Origin: Gammaproteobacteria bacterium
GTDB taxonomy: Bacteria; Pseudomonadota; Gammaproteobacteria; UBA9214
DNA: 43,712 nt
Direction: 5' to 3'
Assembly: GCA_029860045.1 (NCBI GenBank)
Contig: JAOUBY010000010.1
Location: forward strand, 1-43,712
A model generated the notes under the pieces. The model was given only the letters and a program-made list of their open reading frames with translations, was not told where the DNA came from and did no database searches. The translations under genes and the position numbers were made by a program. This document shows, one piece after another, positions 30,267 through 41,694 of the stretch. Position 1 is the first letter of the stretch. Every line of letters starts with the position of its first letter.

Positions 30267-31292
30267 TCAGGGGGTGCGTACATAGTCGTTGACATGAATG
30301 GCACGCGTGGCGGACATGATCAACCCGTAGCTGACCTTTTCAAAGGTCTTGAACACCATCACGATGCCGGCCGCCTCGTCCGGCAGCTTGACCTTGTCGC
30401 CGAACTTGCCGCTCACCGTATCCTTGATGACATCACCCTGCTGGAACACGCGCATGACGTGGCCGGCTTCCATGCCGTCACGTGCGCCAAGGTCGAGTGC
30501 CACCACATTGAACTGGCCGATTTCGGTCACACCGTCAAGGACCGAGATGATATGGCCCTCGGTACCGGAGGGCACCGCGTGTGGCTGGAAATGAGCCGGC
30601 AATGTGCTGCGGTCGGCCGGACGCAGGCGGTCGCCGACGCGGACTTCACGCGCCGTTCTGACCAGCTTGATTGTGGCCGGGTCGCCAAATTTCTGCACCG
30701 GCCCGGTGCCGGCATACAGGGCTTCATAACCCAGTAGCTCGTTGGTATCCGGATCGATGTATGGCCCGCGCGGCTCAAATATGTCAAACAGGGTGACATC
30801 GGTATTTTCAATGCCGCGTACATAGGCACGGTCACCGGCGCCGGTGACGATGTGCTCGTCCGCGTTTTGTACCACGTAGGGTGCGTCATCCAGCTCGCCT
30901 TTCTCAACCACGATGGCACGCGTCAGGAACTGCTGGATGGCATCAAGCGGGATGGTCGGGATGGCATTGTCCAGGCTTTCCTCGCGGATGCGCGGCGACA
31001 GACGGACCGTCGAGCCATCTCTCTGAATGCGCGGCTTGCCGTCGACGTAGACCAGGTTCAGGATATCACCCGGGTAAATGAGGTGTGGATTGGCAACCTG
31101 GGGGTTGACGTACCATACCTCGGGCCAAAGCCACGGGTCGCGCAGGAACTTGCCTGAGATATCCCACAGCGTGTCGTCCTTGACGACGACATAGCTTTCC
31201 GGGTGATTCGGATTGAGCGCCACATCGGCGGCGATCAGTGAACCGGTCAGCAGCGCGGCGCAGACCGTGGTGAGTAATTTCTTGATAGACAT
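30267..31292 (-). CDS. LysM domain-containing secreted protein
   Basis: Signal peptide MSIKKLLTTVCAALLTGSLIAA, LysM YVVVKDDTLWDISGKFLRDPWLWPEVWYVNPQVANPHLIYPGDIL; start trimmed from the ORF-track start at 31340. Confidence 0.93.
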   Translation of the reverse strand: MSIKKLLTTVCAALLTGSLIAADVALNPNHPESYVVVKDDTLWDISGKFLRDPWLWPEVWYVNPQVANPHLIYPGDILNLVYVDGKPRIQRDGSTVRLSPRIREESLDNAIPTIPLDAIQQFLTRAIVVEKGELDDAPYVVQNADEHIVTGAGDRAYVRGIENTDVTLFDIFEPRGPYIDPDTNELLGYEALYAGTGPVQKFGDPATIKLVRTAREVRVGDRLRPADRSTLPAHFQPHAVPSGTEGHIISVLDGVTEIGQFNVVALDLGARDGMEAGHVMRVFQQGDVIKDTVSGKFGDKVKLPDEAAGIVMVFKTFEKVSYGLIMSATRAIHVNDYVRTP

Positions 31293-31491
31293 AAGCGTCC
31301 CTTGATGTCGAGTTGCTATCGGTTTATCCAGTACTTGCACACACTGTTGACAGACGACCGCAAGTCAGTCGCGAGTCTAGCGGAAAATCCACGTAGAACA
31401 AAACCTTTTGTCGATTTCGCGTCATTATAAACAGCCACTTTTGTGATACAGTATATTTGATACGTATTTCCTGAATCGTGACGGCAATCAC

Positions 31492-32031
31492 ATGACCACC
31501 CTCAATATTCTGCACTTCCCCGACCCGCGTTTGCGCGCCACAGCCAAGCCGGTGGACCAGGTCGATGATTCCATCCGCCAGCTCGCCGATGACATGCTTG
31601 AAACCATGTACGCCGCCCCTGGTATCGGGCTTGCGGCCACACAGGTCAATGTGGACAAACGCATCGTCGTCATAGATATATCGGAAGAAAAGAACCAGCC
31701 TTTATGCCTGATTAACCCTGAAATCGTCGAATTGGAGGGTGTGGAGGAAATGGAGGAAGGCTGTTTGTCGGTCCCCGGGGTCTACGAAAGCGTGCAGCGC
31801 GCGGATCGGGTACGGATTCGTGCCCTGGATCGTGAGGGCCAGTCGCTCGAGATGCAGGCCGACGGTTTACTGGCGGTTTGCATCCAGCATGAGGTCGACC
31901 ACCTCGATGGCAAGCTGTTTGTCGACTACCTGTCACAGCTCAAGCGCACGCGGATTCGCCGGAAGCTGGAAAAAGACCAGCGCCAGCACGTGGAAAGTGC
32001 GGCGTCCGGTTCCAGCCACCGCGTTATCTGA
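31492..32031 (+). CDS. def: Peptide deformylase
   Basis: [31 protein letters not shown]. Confidence 0.98.
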   Translation: MTTLNILHFPDPRLRATAKPVDQVDDSIRQLADDMLETMYAAPGIGLAATQVNVDKRIVVIDISEEKNQPLCLINPEIVELEGVEEMEEGCLSVPGVYESVQRADRVRIRALDREGQSLEMQADGLLAVCIQHEVDHLDGKLFVDYLSQLKRTRIRRKLEKDQRQHVESAASGSSHRVI

Positions 32032-32118
32032 TGCACACAGTGGTCGGACCCCCACCTTCACAGCACGGATCGTGATCCTGTCTTCCCGGCTGTACCTGAC
32101 AAACATCGCGGTGCTGCC

Positions 32119-33054
32119 ATGAAAATCGTATTTGCCGGGACACCGGAGTTTTCCCTGCCGCCCCTGCAGGTCTTGCTGGACAGCCCGCATGAGGTCGTTG
32201 CCGTTTATACCCAGCCCGACCGGCCGGCCGGGCGCGGTCGGCATGTGACGGCCAGCCCGGTCAAGCAACTTGCAACAGAGCACGGCGTGCCGGTCTGCCA
32301 GCCGGCGTCGCTCAGGGACGCGCATGCCGTTGAAGAACTGGCCGCGCTGCAACCGGACCTGATGGTCGTCGTGGCCTATGGCCTGATCCTGCCCGCCGCA
32401 GTGCTGGACGCGCCGCGCCTGGGGTGCATCAACATACATGCCTCGTTACTGCCGCGCTGGCGTGGGGCTGCCCCGATCCAGCGTGCCATCCTTGCCGGCG
32501 ACAGCGAGACCGGTGTCTGCCTGATGCAGATGGAGGCGGGGCTGGATACCGGTCCGGTGCTGGCCCGTGCAAGCACGCCGATTACTCCTGATGATACCGG
32601 CAGCCGCCTGCACGATCGGCTGGCACAGCTGGGCGGCAAGCTGCTTGCGGACAATCTTGCCGCTATCGAACAGCAGCAATTGAACCCCCTTGGCCAGGAT
32701 GAAGCGCAGGCTACCTATGCCCGCAAACTGGACAAGGGAGAGGCGCAGCTGGACTGGGACGACGATGCCGTCGAGCTGGCGCGCAAGGTGCGTGCCTTCA
32801 ATGCCTGGCCGGTGGCCCAGACAACCCTGGCTGGCAAGCAGTTGCGCATCTGGGAGGCGGAAGCGATCAAGGGCCATCACGAAGGTGTACTGCCCGGCAC
32901 AGTTGTTGATGCCGGCCGTGCCGGTATCGATGTGGCCTGCCGGGCAGGCTGCCTGCGTCTGCTGCGTGTACAGTTACCCGGCGCACGCCCCGTGTCTGCT
33001 GCTGATTTCATCAATGCCCATGCCGTCGGGGGTGTGCGTCTTGGCGCTGGCTAA
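32119..33054 (+). CDS. fmt: Methionyl-tRNA formyltransferase
   Basis: [42 protein letters not shown]. Confidence 0.98.
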   Translation: MKIVFAGTPEFSLPPLQVLLDSPHEVVAVYTQPDRPAGRGRHVTASPVKQLATEHGVPVCQPASLRDAHAVEELAALQPDLMVVVAYGLILPAAVLDAPRLGCINIHASLLPRWRGAAPIQRAILAGDSETGVCLMQMEAGLDTGPVLARASTPITPDDTGSRLHDRLAQLGGKLLADNLAAIEQQQLNPLGQDEAQATYARKLDKGEAQLDWDDDAVELARKVRAFNAWPVAQTTLAGKQLRIWEAEAIKGHHEGVLPGTVVDAGRAGIDVACRAGCLRLLRVQLPGARPVSAADFINAHAVGGVRLGAG

Positions 33055-34366
33055 GCGGCCGCGGGGTAGTGACCCGCGCGCCGCTGCAGCCCGGGTGCTG
33101 GTGCAGGTGCGAGACAAGGGGCGATCGCTGGCAACTGCCCTGCCGGCAGCGCAGGCCGAGCTCGCGGATGCGCGGGATGCTGCACTGGTGCAGGAACTGG
33201 TCTATGGCACGCTGCGCTGGTACCACCGGCTCGACACCTTTCTAGGTGGCTTGCTGAGAAAACCACTCAAGGCGCGTGATGCCGATTTACACTGCCTGTT
33301 GTTGATCGGGCTGTACCAGCTCGACCAGCTCGCGTTGCCGGAGCGGGTTGCCGTGCATGAAACCGTGCAGGCGGTGCGTACGCTGGACAAGGACTGGGCC
33401 AGGGGGCTGACCAATGCGGTGCTGCGCAATTTCCAGCGCGACCGGCAGCAGCTTGGGCAGGCGATAACAGGTGATGAGGCCGCTGTGTATGCGCACCCGC
33501 GCTGGCTGATCGAGCGCCTGCAGTCCGACTGGCCGGAGCACTGGCAGGAGATTCTAGCCGCTAACAACATGCGTCCGCCGTTCTGTCTGCGCATTAATCA
33601 ACAGCGCATGACGCGCACCGAGTACCTGGAGGTGCTGGCGGAACAGGACATCGATGCGTCACCGATTGCTGAAACTTCACAGGGTGTTTGCCTGTCGAAG
33701 CCGCTGGCGGTTACGCGTCTGCCGGGTTTTGATGCGGGCAATGTCTCGGTACAGGATGGTGCCGCACAACTGGCGGCACCTTTGCTGCAACTGCAACCGG
33801 GTATGCGGGTACTGGATGCCTGCGCGGCCCCTGGTGGCAAGACTGCACACATGCTGGAGCTGGCGACACAAGTTGAGGTGACCGCCATAGATATAGATGC
33901 ACAGCGCCTGGACCGGATTCATGAAAACCTGGGCAGGTTGGGGCTGCGCGCCGCATTGCTGGCCGGCGATGCGGGCCGTCCCGCTGACTGGTGGGACGGG
34001 CGCAGCTTCGACCGTATACTGCTGGACGCGCCCTGCTCGGCCAGCGGTGTCATTCGCCGCCATCCCGATATCAAAATGTTGCGCCGGCCTGCTGATATTG
34101 AAGTACTGGTACAGCGCCAGGCGGCGTTGCTGAATGCATTGTGGCCCTTGCTGGCGACAGGCGGTATGCTTTTATATTGCACCTGCTCGGTGCTGGCTGC
34201 CGAAAACAGCCGACAGATAGGCGATTTTCTCAAGCAGCACAAGGATGCGTCGGAACTGCCAGTGATGGTTGCCTGTGGGCAAAGGTGTGAACATGGCAGG
34301 CAGATTCTGCCTGGTGACAACGGGATGGACGGATTTTATTACGCATGTCTGACCAGGACCGCCTGA
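33020..34366 (+). CDS. rsmB: 16S rRNA (cytosine-967-C5)-methyltransferase
   Basis: NusB-like N-terminus, [35 protein letters not shown]. Start is uncertain (ATG 33014/33020 or GTG 33032); the ORF-track start at 32690 lies inside fmt and is rejected. Confidence 0.95.
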   Translation: MPSGVCVLALAKRPRGSDPRAAAARVLVQVRDKGRSLATALPAAQAELADARDAALVQELVYGTLRWYHRLDTFLGGLLRKPLKARDADLHCLLLIGLYQLDQLALPERVAVHETVQAVRTLDKDWARGLTNAVLRNFQRDRQQLGQAITGDEAAVYAHPRWLIERLQSDWPEHWQEILAANNMRPPFCLRINQQRMTRTEYLEVLAEQDIDASPIAETSQGVCLSKPLAVTRLPGFDAGNVSVQDGAAQLAAPLLQLQPGMRVLDACAAPGGKTAHMLELATQVEVTAIDIDAQRLDRIHENLGRLGLRAALLAGDAGRPADWWDGRSFDRILLDAPCSASGVIRRHPDIKMLRRPADIEVLVQRQAALLNALWPLLATGGMLLYCTCSVLAAENSRQIGDFLKQHKDASELPVMVACGQRCEHGRQILPGDNGMDGFYYACLTRTA

Positions 34367-34959
34367 CCTGTCTTTCGCATGTGCCTGTAGCAGGCGGCGT
34401 GCCGCTGTGGCATGTGCTGCTGGCAGCCTTGCTGGCGGCACTGTTCAGCGCGTCGCTGACGGCGAACGAGGCCGGGGAAATCCTTATCGAGGATGCCCAT
34501 GCCTGGGCCAGTGATGACTCGCGCTTGCTGGATGCGCACTTTGCAATACAGCTGGGGTCCGGTGTGGAGGAGGCGCTCGAGAACGGTGTGCCACTCACAT
34601 TCGAACTGCAGATACAGCTGGTCAGGAAAAACGACTGGCTTTGGGATGTGGTCGAGACCGAGCATGTCAGGGTGCGCGAGCTGCAGTACCACGCACTCAG
34701 TCGCAGTTACCAGGTTCGGGATGTCAATGAGGGTACCCAGGCCAATTACAGCCGGCTCGATGATGCGCTGGTTGCTACCGGTACCGTTGACAGCTTCTTG
34801 TTTGCCAGCATGCCGCTGGATTCCGACCGAACATACATTGTCCGCCTGCGTGGCAGTCTCGACATCGAGTCCTTGCCCACGCCGGTTCGGCTGCTTGCCT
34901 ATGTGTCTGAAGGATGGGACATGAATAGCGAGTGGTACGCATGGCCACTCGCCCGGTAA
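34345..34959 (+). CDS. DUF4390 domain-containing protein
   Basis: 204 aa, N-terminal signal-like helix, position between rsmB and ntrY. Confidence 0.85.
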   Translation: MSDQDRLTCLSHVPVAGGVPLWHVLLAALLAALFSASLTANEAGEILIEDAHAWASDDSRLLDAHFAIQLGSGVEEALENGVPLTFELQIQLVRKNDWLWDVVETEHVRVRELQYHALSRSYQVRDVNEGTQANYSRLDDALVATGTVDSFLFASMPLDSDRTYIVRLRGSLDIESLPTPVRLLAYVSEGWDMNSEWYAWPLAR

Positions 34960-37175
34960 GACGTATCGGCTTCGGCATGCTCCCCATGCTGGGGCTGTTC
35001 GTGCTGCTGTTGGTGTCGCTCTCGTTCATGAGTGACGCAACTCATAATTCGGAACGTTTCGGTGAGTTGTATTCCGTGCTGCTGGTGGTGAATGCGGCGG
35101 GTCTCGTCATTCTTGGTGCGCTGGTGGTTGCCAATATCATCCGGCTGGTTCGTCAGCAACGGATGAAGGTGGCCGGTGCGCGCATGACCAGCCGGCTGGT
35201 GATCATGTTCGTGGTACTGGCGGTTGTGCCGGTTTCGGTCGTCTATTATTTCTCGCTGCAATTTCTGCAGCGCGGTATCGACAGCTGGTTCGATGTGCGC
35301 ATCGAGCAGGGCCTGGATGACGCGCTTGAGTTGAGCCGGACAGCACTGGATGTACGCCTGCGTGATGTGCTGCAGCTGACCGTGCGCATGGCCGAAGAGG
35401 TTTCCGAGGCAGTACCGGCGACCATCCCGTTGACGATTTACGACCTCAGGGTCAGGAGTGGTGCGGCCGAGCTGACACTGATCGGCAACGACGGGCGCGT
35501 TGTTACCTCCAGTAGCTCGGATCTGTCACAGATCATTCCGGACCAGCCGCCAAGTGAAGTGCTGTTGCTGCTGCAGAATCGCCAGCACTATGTCGGCCTT
35601 GATCCGGTTGGCGAGTCCGGCCTGTTTGCGCGTGCCCTGGTGCCGGTGCTGTCTGCCCGTGCCGACGGTGAGGTGTATACCCTGCAGGCGCTGTACGAGG
35701 TTTCCGAGCGTTTCAGCACGCTGGCCGACGGCGTGCAAAATGCCTTTGGGCATTACCGGGAGCTGGCCTATCTGCGTACGCCACTCAAGTTCAGTTATTC
35801 GTTGACCCTGTCCATCGTGCTGGTACTGAGTCTGCTGGCAGCTATCTGGGCGGCGTTCCACTCGGCACGGCGCCTGGTTGCGCCGGTGCGTGACCTCGCC
35901 GAGGCGACCCATGCCGTTGCCGAGGGCGATTACAGCAAGCGCCTGCCAGTCGCCAGCGATGACGAGCTGGGTTTCCTGGTCCGTTCCTTCAATGACATGA
36001 CGCGCCGGCTGGACAATTCGCGTGCGCAGGAAAACCGCGGCAAGCGCCAGATCGAGGGGCAGCGCGCCTACCTGGAGGCGGTGCTTGCCAACCTGTCATC
36101 GGGGGTGATCAGCCTGGGCAGTGATACCGTCATACGTGCAGTGAACCGTGCTGCAACCCAGTGCCTGGGGGTAGACGTCAAGGGTTATCTTGGCAGGGAA
36201 CTCGATGTGCTTGCCGGGGAGCATGCCTTTCTGGCGCCGTTTGTGGAGGCGATCAGTCAGCATCACAAGAGTGGCAGTCAGGCCTGGCAGGAAGAAATCT
36301 ACCTGTTTGGCGAACAGGGTCGCCAGGTGCTGATGTGTCGCGGTGCCGCGTTGCAGACGCTGGGGCGGAATGGTGGTGGACTGGTTGTCGTGTTTGATGA
36401 CGTCACGGCAAGTATCCAGGCGCAACGCGATGCGGCCTGGGGTGAAGTGGCGCGCAGGCTGGCACATGAAATCAAGAATCCGTTGACGCCGATCCAGCTC
36501 TCGGCGGAACGCCTGCGGCGCCGTTACCTGGCAGACATGGCGCCCGAGGATGCCGAAATTCTGGATCGTGCGACCCTCACCATCGTCAACCAGGTCGAGG
36601 CCATGAAAAAAATGGTCAATGCCTTTAGCGATTATGCGCGCGCGCCGCAAATCAGCATGGAACCCATGGACCTGCATCAGCTGATACGGGAAGTGCTTGA
36701 TCTCTATCGCAGCAACGATCTGGCGGTCGAACTCGTTGAGCAACTGGAGGCAGACAAGCCCCTGATCGACGGTGATCCAGGCCGCCTGCGGCAGTTGCTG
36801 CATAACCTGTTGAAGAACGCACTGGAGGCCAGCAAGGACAGTGGGCATGCGCGGGTTTGTGTGGCGACACGCAGCGAGAATATCGCCGGTACCAGGCAGG
36901 TGGTGCTGACGGTTACAGACAATGGCCCCGGCCTGGCGCCCGCTATTATGGAAAACCTGTTCGAGCCCTATGTTTCGACAAAGCCGAAAGGCAGCGGTTT
37001 GGGTTTGGCTATCGTGAAGAAGATAATCGAAGAGCATGCCGGCACCATCAGTGCCGAAAATCTTGCCTCCGGTGGTGCGCAGATCGTCATTCGCCTGTTG
37101 CAGTCCAGTGGGTCGGCGACCGGGATACCGGAGCAGATCAATGATGCAAAACCGGCCGGTGAGAGTGGGCTATAA
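34932..37175 (+). CDS. ntrY: NtrY-like membrane sensor histidine kinase
   Basis: TM segments, HAMP, PAS, HisKA (RRLAHEIKNPLTPIQLSAERLRRRY), HATPase (DNGPGLAPAIMENLFEPYVSTKPKGSGLGLAIVKKI). Confidence 0.95.
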   Translation: MVRMATRPVRRIGFGMLPMLGLFVLLLVSLSFMSDATHNSERFGELYSVLLVVNAAGLVILGALVVANIIRLVRQQRMKVAGARMTSRLVIMFVVLAVVPVSVVYYFSLQFLQRGIDSWFDVRIEQGLDDALELSRTALDVRLRDVLQLTVRMAEEVSEAVPATIPLTIYDLRVRSGAAELTLIGNDGRVVTSSSSDLSQIIPDQPPSEVLLLLQNRQHYVGLDPVGESGLFARALVPVLSARADGEVYTLQALYEVSERFSTLADGVQNAFGHYRELAYLRTPLKFSYSLTLSIVLVLSLLAAIWAAFHSARRLVAPVRDLAEATHAVAEGDYSKRLPVASDDELGFLVRSFNDMTRRLDNSRAQENRGKRQIEGQRAYLEAVLANLSSGVISLGSDTVIRAVNRAATQCLGVDVKGYLGRELDVLAGEHAFLAPFVEAISQHHKSGSQAWQEEIYLFGEQGRQVLMCRGAALQTLGRNGGGLVVVFDDVTASIQAQRDAAWGEVARRLAHEIKNPLTPIQLSAERLRRRYLADMAPEDAEILDRATLTIVNQVEAMKKMVNAFSDYARAPQISMEPMDLHQLIREVLDLYRSNDLAVELVEQLEADKPLIDGDPGRLRQLLHNLLKNALEASKDSGHARVCVATRSENIAGTRQVVLTVTDNGPGLAPAIMENLFEPYVSTKPKGSGLGLAIVKKIIEEHAGTISAENLASGGAQIVIRLLQSSGSATGIPEQINDAKPAGESGL

Positions 37176-37254
37176 TTGCCGACGCTGAAGCAGCCGGTGA
37201 GGGTGATGGCAACCCTTGCAGGTCCAGTTGCAGAATAAATTTGGAACAAAGCAA

Positions 37255-38625
37255 ATGACAGGCCAACACATTCTGGTAGTAGACGACGAGCCCGATATCC
37301 GCACACTGGTGCGCGACATCCTGGAGGATGAGGGTTACTCGGTAACCACCGCCGAGAGCGGCGATGCTGCACGCCAGGCGCGTCGCGTGCGGCGGCCTGA
37401 CCTGGTCCTGCTGGATATCTGGATGGAAGACGTGGACGGGATCACGCTGTTGCGTGAATGGTCTGAAAGCGGTGATTTGCCCTGCCCGGTCGTGATGATG
37501 TCCGGTCATGGCACGGTGGAGACCGCCGTGGAAGCTACCCGCCTGGGTGCCTACGATTTTATCGAGAAACCCATTTCATTGGCCAAGTTGCTGCTGACCG
37601 TCGAACGAGCCTTCGAAAAAGACCGCCTGCAACGTGAAAACATCGATCTGCGCGGACACGTCCAGCCGGTGGTCGAGCCGGTTGGCAAGACCGACAACAT
37701 GGAGCAGCTGCGCACGCAGGCACGCAAGATCGCCGAGCACAACAGCTGGGTGCTGATCAGCGGCGAGTCCGGGGCCGGAAAGCGTACCTTTGCGCGTTAT
37801 ATCCATGATCAGAGCCCGCGTCGGGAGGGCCCGTTTGTCGAGATTGCGGTGGGTTCCATCTCGGAGGAAAACTCTGCCGAGGAACTGTTCGGGCACGAAG
37901 ACGGGGAGTCGGTAAGCTACGGCAGGCTGGAACAGGCCAATGGCGGCACCCTGTGTATCGGCGATATCGCAGACATGGATTTGCAAACCCAGGCGCGTTT
38001 GCTGAGCGTATTGCAGACCCACACCTTCAAGCGCATCGGTGGCAGCGAGGATGTCGATGTCGACCTGCGTATCATCGCAACCACAAACCGCAACCTGGAG
38101 GAGGAAGTGGCGGCCGGCCGCTTTCGCAATGACCTGTTCTACCACCTCAATGTACTTCCCATCCAGATACCGGCACTGCGTGAACATGAAGACGATGTTC
38201 ATGACCTGCTGAATTTCTACATCGACTACATGGTGAGCCATGAACGCCTGACATACCGGCATTTCAGTGTGGCGGCACAGAACCGGTTGCGCAGTTATGA
38301 CTGGCCGGGGAATATCCGCGAGCTGAAAAACCTGGTGCAGCGGCTGCTGATTCTTGGTTCCGGTGAGGAGATCGAGGTGGCCGAGGTCGAGCGTGCCATC
38401 AGCAGCCAGCAACCCGCGGCTGCCGCCGGTACTGCACCTACGCTGCCCTATGATCTGCCACTGCGCGAGGCGCGCGAACAGTTCGAGCACGACTACCTGC
38501 TGCACCAGCTGGAGGCGGCTGGCGGCAGTGTAGGCAAGCTGGCGAAACGTGTCGGCATGGAGCGCACGCACCTGTACCGCAAGTTGCGTGCGCTCGGGAT
38601 TGACCACAAAAAAAGTTCTGACTAG
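37255..38625 (+). CDS. ntrX: NtrX-like response regulator (degenerate AAA+ domain, Fis-type HTH)
   Basis: Receiver ILVVDDEPDIRTLVRDIL...LLDIWMEDVDG; AAA+ GESGAGKRT; DWPGNIRELKNLVQRL; HTH AGGSVGKLAKRVGMERTHLYRKLRAL. Confidence 0.94.
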   Translation: MTGQHILVVDDEPDIRTLVRDILEDEGYSVTTAESGDAARQARRVRRPDLVLLDIWMEDVDGITLLREWSESGDLPCPVVMMSGHGTVETAVEATRLGAYDFIEKPISLAKLLLTVERAFEKDRLQRENIDLRGHVQPVVEPVGKTDNMEQLRTQARKIAEHNSWVLISGESGAGKRTFARYIHDQSPRREGPFVEIAVGSISEENSAEELFGHEDGESVSYGRLEQANGGTLCIGDIADMDLQTQARLLSVLQTHTFKRIGGSEDVDVDLRIIATTNRNLEEEVAAGRFRNDLFYHLNVLPIQIPALREHEDDVHDLLNFYIDYMVSHERLTYRHFSVAAQNRLRSYDWPGNIRELKNLVQRLLILGSGEEIEVAEVERAISSQQPAAAAGTAPTLPYDLPLREAREQFEHDYLLHQLEAAGGSVGKLAKRVGMERTHLYRKLRALGIDHKKSSD

Positions 38626-38676
38626 TCAATATCCGCATTACACTTCTGAGAGCCACGGCCAGGAAACAGTTCCGGA

Positions 38677-40050
38677 ATGAAAATAATTATCCTAGGTGCC
38701 GGCCAGGTGGGCGCATCGGTGGCAGATAACCTGGCCAGCGAAGCCAACGACATTACCGTTATTGATGATAATGCCGAGGTGCTGCATGATTTGCAGGACC
38801 GGCTGGATATTCGCACCATCACCGGTGAGGCATCGCACCCCGATACGTTGATGCAGGCGGGTGCCGATGATGCCGACATGATCATTGCCGTGACGCGCAG
38901 TGACGAGACCAACATGATTGCCTGCCAGGTGGCATATACCCTGTTTCATACGCCTACCAAGATTGCGCGCGTGCGTTCGGTTGAATATCTCAATCATCCG
39001 CGCCTGTTTTCACAGGATGCATTGCCGGTCGATGTGCTGATCAGCCCGGAACAGCTGGTGACCGACTACATCAAGCGCCTTATTGAATACCCGGGTGCTC
39101 TGCAGGTGCTGGATTTTGCCGGAGGTCGTGTACAGCTGGTCGCGGTGCATGCCTACCACGGCGGGCCACTGGTCGGTCACGAGTTGCGTGATATCAGGGA
39201 GCACATGCCCGGCATCGATGCGCGTGTCGCGGCAATCTTTCGCAAGGGGAAGCCGATTACGCCGGAAGGCGACACCATTATCGAGATGGATGACGAGGTG
39301 TTCTTCATCGCGGCGCGCAAGCATATTCGTGCAGTAATGGGTGAATTACGCAAGATGGACAAACCGGTCAAGCGCGTGATGCTGGCTGGCGGCGGGAATA
39401 TAGGAATGCGCCTGGCAGAGTCCATTGAGGATCAGTACCAGGTAAGGATTATCGAGCACAACACCAGGCGTGCGAAGCTACTGTCGGAAAATCTAAACCG
39501 CTCTATCGTGCTGCTGGGTGATGCGGCAGACGAGGAGTTGCTGCTCGACGAGAATATCGAGAACACGGACGTGTTCTGTTCGCTGACCAATGACGAGGAA
39601 GCGAACATCCTGTCTGCCATGCTTGCCAAGCGCCTCGGCGCGCGCAAGGTCATGTCGCTGATCAATCGCGCGTCCTATGTGAACCTGGTACAGAGCGAAA
39701 CCATTGATGTCGCGATTTCTCCGCAGCAGGCGACTATCGGCAGCCTGCTGACCCATATCCGGCGTGGCGATGTGGTGATGGTGCATTCCCTGCGCAGGGG
39801 GGCCGCGGAAGCCATCGAGGCGGTTGCGCATGGCAGCCGCGACAACTCAAAGGTGGTTGGCAGGGCGATCGACGAGATCAAGTTGCCGCCAGGGACCACT
39901 ATCAGTGCCATCGTGCGTGGCGAGGAAGTCATTATCGCGCACCATGATACGGTCATCGAAACGGATGACCATGTCATCCTGTTTTTGTCGGACAAGAAAT
40001 GCATTCAGCAGGTCGAGCGGCTGTTCCAGGTCGGGGTTACATTTTTCTGA
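38677..40050 (+). CDS. trkA: Trk potassium uptake system NAD-binding protein TrkA
   Basis: [20 protein letters not shown], duplicated RCK (TrkA-N/TrkA-C) architecture. Confidence 0.98.
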   Translation: MKIIILGAGQVGASVADNLASEANDITVIDDNAEVLHDLQDRLDIRTITGEASHPDTLMQAGADDADMIIAVTRSDETNMIACQVAYTLFHTPTKIARVRSVEYLNHPRLFSQDALPVDVLISPEQLVTDYIKRLIEYPGALQVLDFAGGRVQLVAVHAYHGGPLVGHELRDIREHMPGIDARVAAIFRKGKPITPEGDTIIEMDDEVFFIAARKHIRAVMGELRKMDKPVKRVMLAGGGNIGMRLAESIEDQYQVRIIEHNTRRAKLLSENLNRSIVLLGDAADEELLLDENIENTDVFCSLTNDEEANILSAMLAKRLGARKVMSLINRASYVNLVQSETIDVAISPQQATIGSLLTHIRRGDVVMVHSLRRGAAEAIEAVAHGSRDNSKVVGRAIDEIKLPPGTTISAIVRGEEVIIAHHDTVIETDDHVILFLSDKKCIQQVERLFQVGVTFF

Positions 40051-40106
40051 TATGCGCCGTGCCGTGAATCTTGTTGTCCGGGTGCCGGGGCGGACTGCCT
40101 GAGAAA

Positions 40107-41558
40107 ATGCACCTGCTTTCCATACAACGCCTGCTCGGTCTGCTGCTGATGCTGTTCAGTTTCTCCCTGCTGCCACCGGCGCTGGTGTCGTGGTTTTACG
40201 ATGATGGTCAGGTTCAGGTATTCACTACCGGTATGGGTGCTGTGCTCGGACTCGGTTGTCTGCTCTGGTTGCCGGCTTGCCGATACAAAGATGAATTGCG
40301 GGTGCGGGACGGCTTCCTGATCGTGGTGCTGTTCTGGGTTGTACTCGGACTTGCCGGTGCCTTGCCGTTCGTGTTGGCCACGACCCCGGAGCTGTCGATC
40401 ACCGAGGCCGTGTTTGAGTCCTTTTCAGGACTGACCACAACCGGCGCCACGGTGATTACCGGGCTGGATGTAATGCCGAGATCAATCCTGTTTTATCGTC
40501 AGCAGCTGCAATGGCTGGGGGGCATGGGGATTATCGTGCTGGCAGTTGCCATTATGCCCATGCTGGGCGTGGGCGGCATGCAGCTGTACCGTGCCGAGAC
40601 CCCGGGCCCGCTGAAGGAGAACAAGCTGACGCCGCGCATCACCGAGACGGCCAAGGCGCTCTGGTATATCTACCTGGCGCTTACCATCCTGTGCGCGGTG
40701 AGCTACTGGCTCGCCGGCATGTCCGCATTCGATGCGATCGCACACAGTTTCTCGACCATTGCCATTGGTGGTTTTTCCACGCACGACCAGAGCATAGGTT
40801 TTTTCCAGAGTTCCAGTATCGAACTGATTGCCGTTGTCTTCATGTTACTGGCGGGGATGAACTTTGCGCTGCACTTTGTCGCGTGGCGCTCTCTGAGCCT
40901 GTCCTCTTACCTGAAGGACTCGGAACTGAAGGCCTACCTGAGCGTGCTGGCACTGGTGACCATGGTCACCGTGAGTTACCTGTATTACACGGATACGTTT
41001 ATTTTCATCAGTGATGCACTGCACGCCGGCCTGTTCCAGGCCGTTTCGATCGGCACCACGGCTGGTTTTACCACTGCGGATTATTTTATCTGGCCCGGTT
41101 TCCTGCCGGTGTTGTTGCTGTTTGTCAGTTTCATCGGTGGTTGCACCGGTTCTACCGGTGGCGGGATGAAGGTGATCCGCTTCCTGCTGTTATTAAAGCA
41201 GGGCCACCGTGAAATGGTGCGACTGGTCCACCCCAATGCACAGATACCGGTAAAAGTGGGTGGCAAACCGATGCCGGACCGCGTTATCAATGCCGTGTGG
41301 GGTTTCTTTGCCGCCTATGTCGGCAGCTTCGTTATTATCATGCTGTTCCTGATGGCTACCGGCCTGGATCAGATCACCGCGTTTTCCGCGGTGGCTGCCT
41401 GTATGAACAACCTGGGCCCGGGGCTTGGCAGCGTCGGCGCCAATTACACCGCGGTCAATGATGCCGGCAAGTGGGCGTTGTCGTTTGCGATGATGCTGGG
41501 CCGGCTGGAAATCTTCACCTTGCTCATATTGTTTTCCAGGGACTTCTGGCGGCGCTAG
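40107..41558 (+). CDS. trkH: Trk potassium uptake protein TrkH
   Basis: GLTTTGATVITG, GTTAGFTTADY, GGCTGSTGGGMKVIR selectivity/pore motifs; start at MHLLSIQRLLG. Confidence 0.97.
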   Translation: MHLLSIQRLLGLLLMLFSFSLLPPALVSWFYDDGQVQVFTTGMGAVLGLGCLLWLPACRYKDELRVRDGFLIVVLFWVVLGLAGALPFVLATTPELSITEAVFESFSGLTTTGATVITGLDVMPRSILFYRQQLQWLGGMGIIVLAVAIMPMLGVGGMQLYRAETPGPLKENKLTPRITETAKALWYIYLALTILCAVSYWLAGMSAFDAIAHSFSTIAIGGFSTHDQSIGFFQSSSIELIAVVFMLLAGMNFALHFVAWRSLSLSSYLKDSELKAYLSVLALVTMVTVSYLYYTDTFIFISDALHAGLFQAVSIGTTAGFTTADYFIWPGFLPVLLLFVSFIGGCTGSTGGGMKVIRFLLLLKQGHREMVRLVHPNAQIPVKVGGKPMPDRVINAVWGFFAAYVGSFVIIMLFLMATGLDQITAFSAVAACMNNLGPGLGSVGANYTAVNDAGKWALSFAMMLGRLEIFTLLILFSRDFWRR

Positions 41559-41694
41559 TTAGCCTGGCCCCGGCCAGTGTCGGACGTTGGTCGGGCAACG
41601 GGGTTCTTGAGTGTTCCGGCATAGCGCGGCGGTCTTACTGCCCTGGATCAGCTGCCGGGTCGTCCCTCAGCCTGACTAATAAACCAGGGTTTGC

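Noticed and set aside
32690-33019. N-terminal extension of the RsmB ORF
   Set aside because: Lies inside fmt in another frame; RsmB homology starts near 33060
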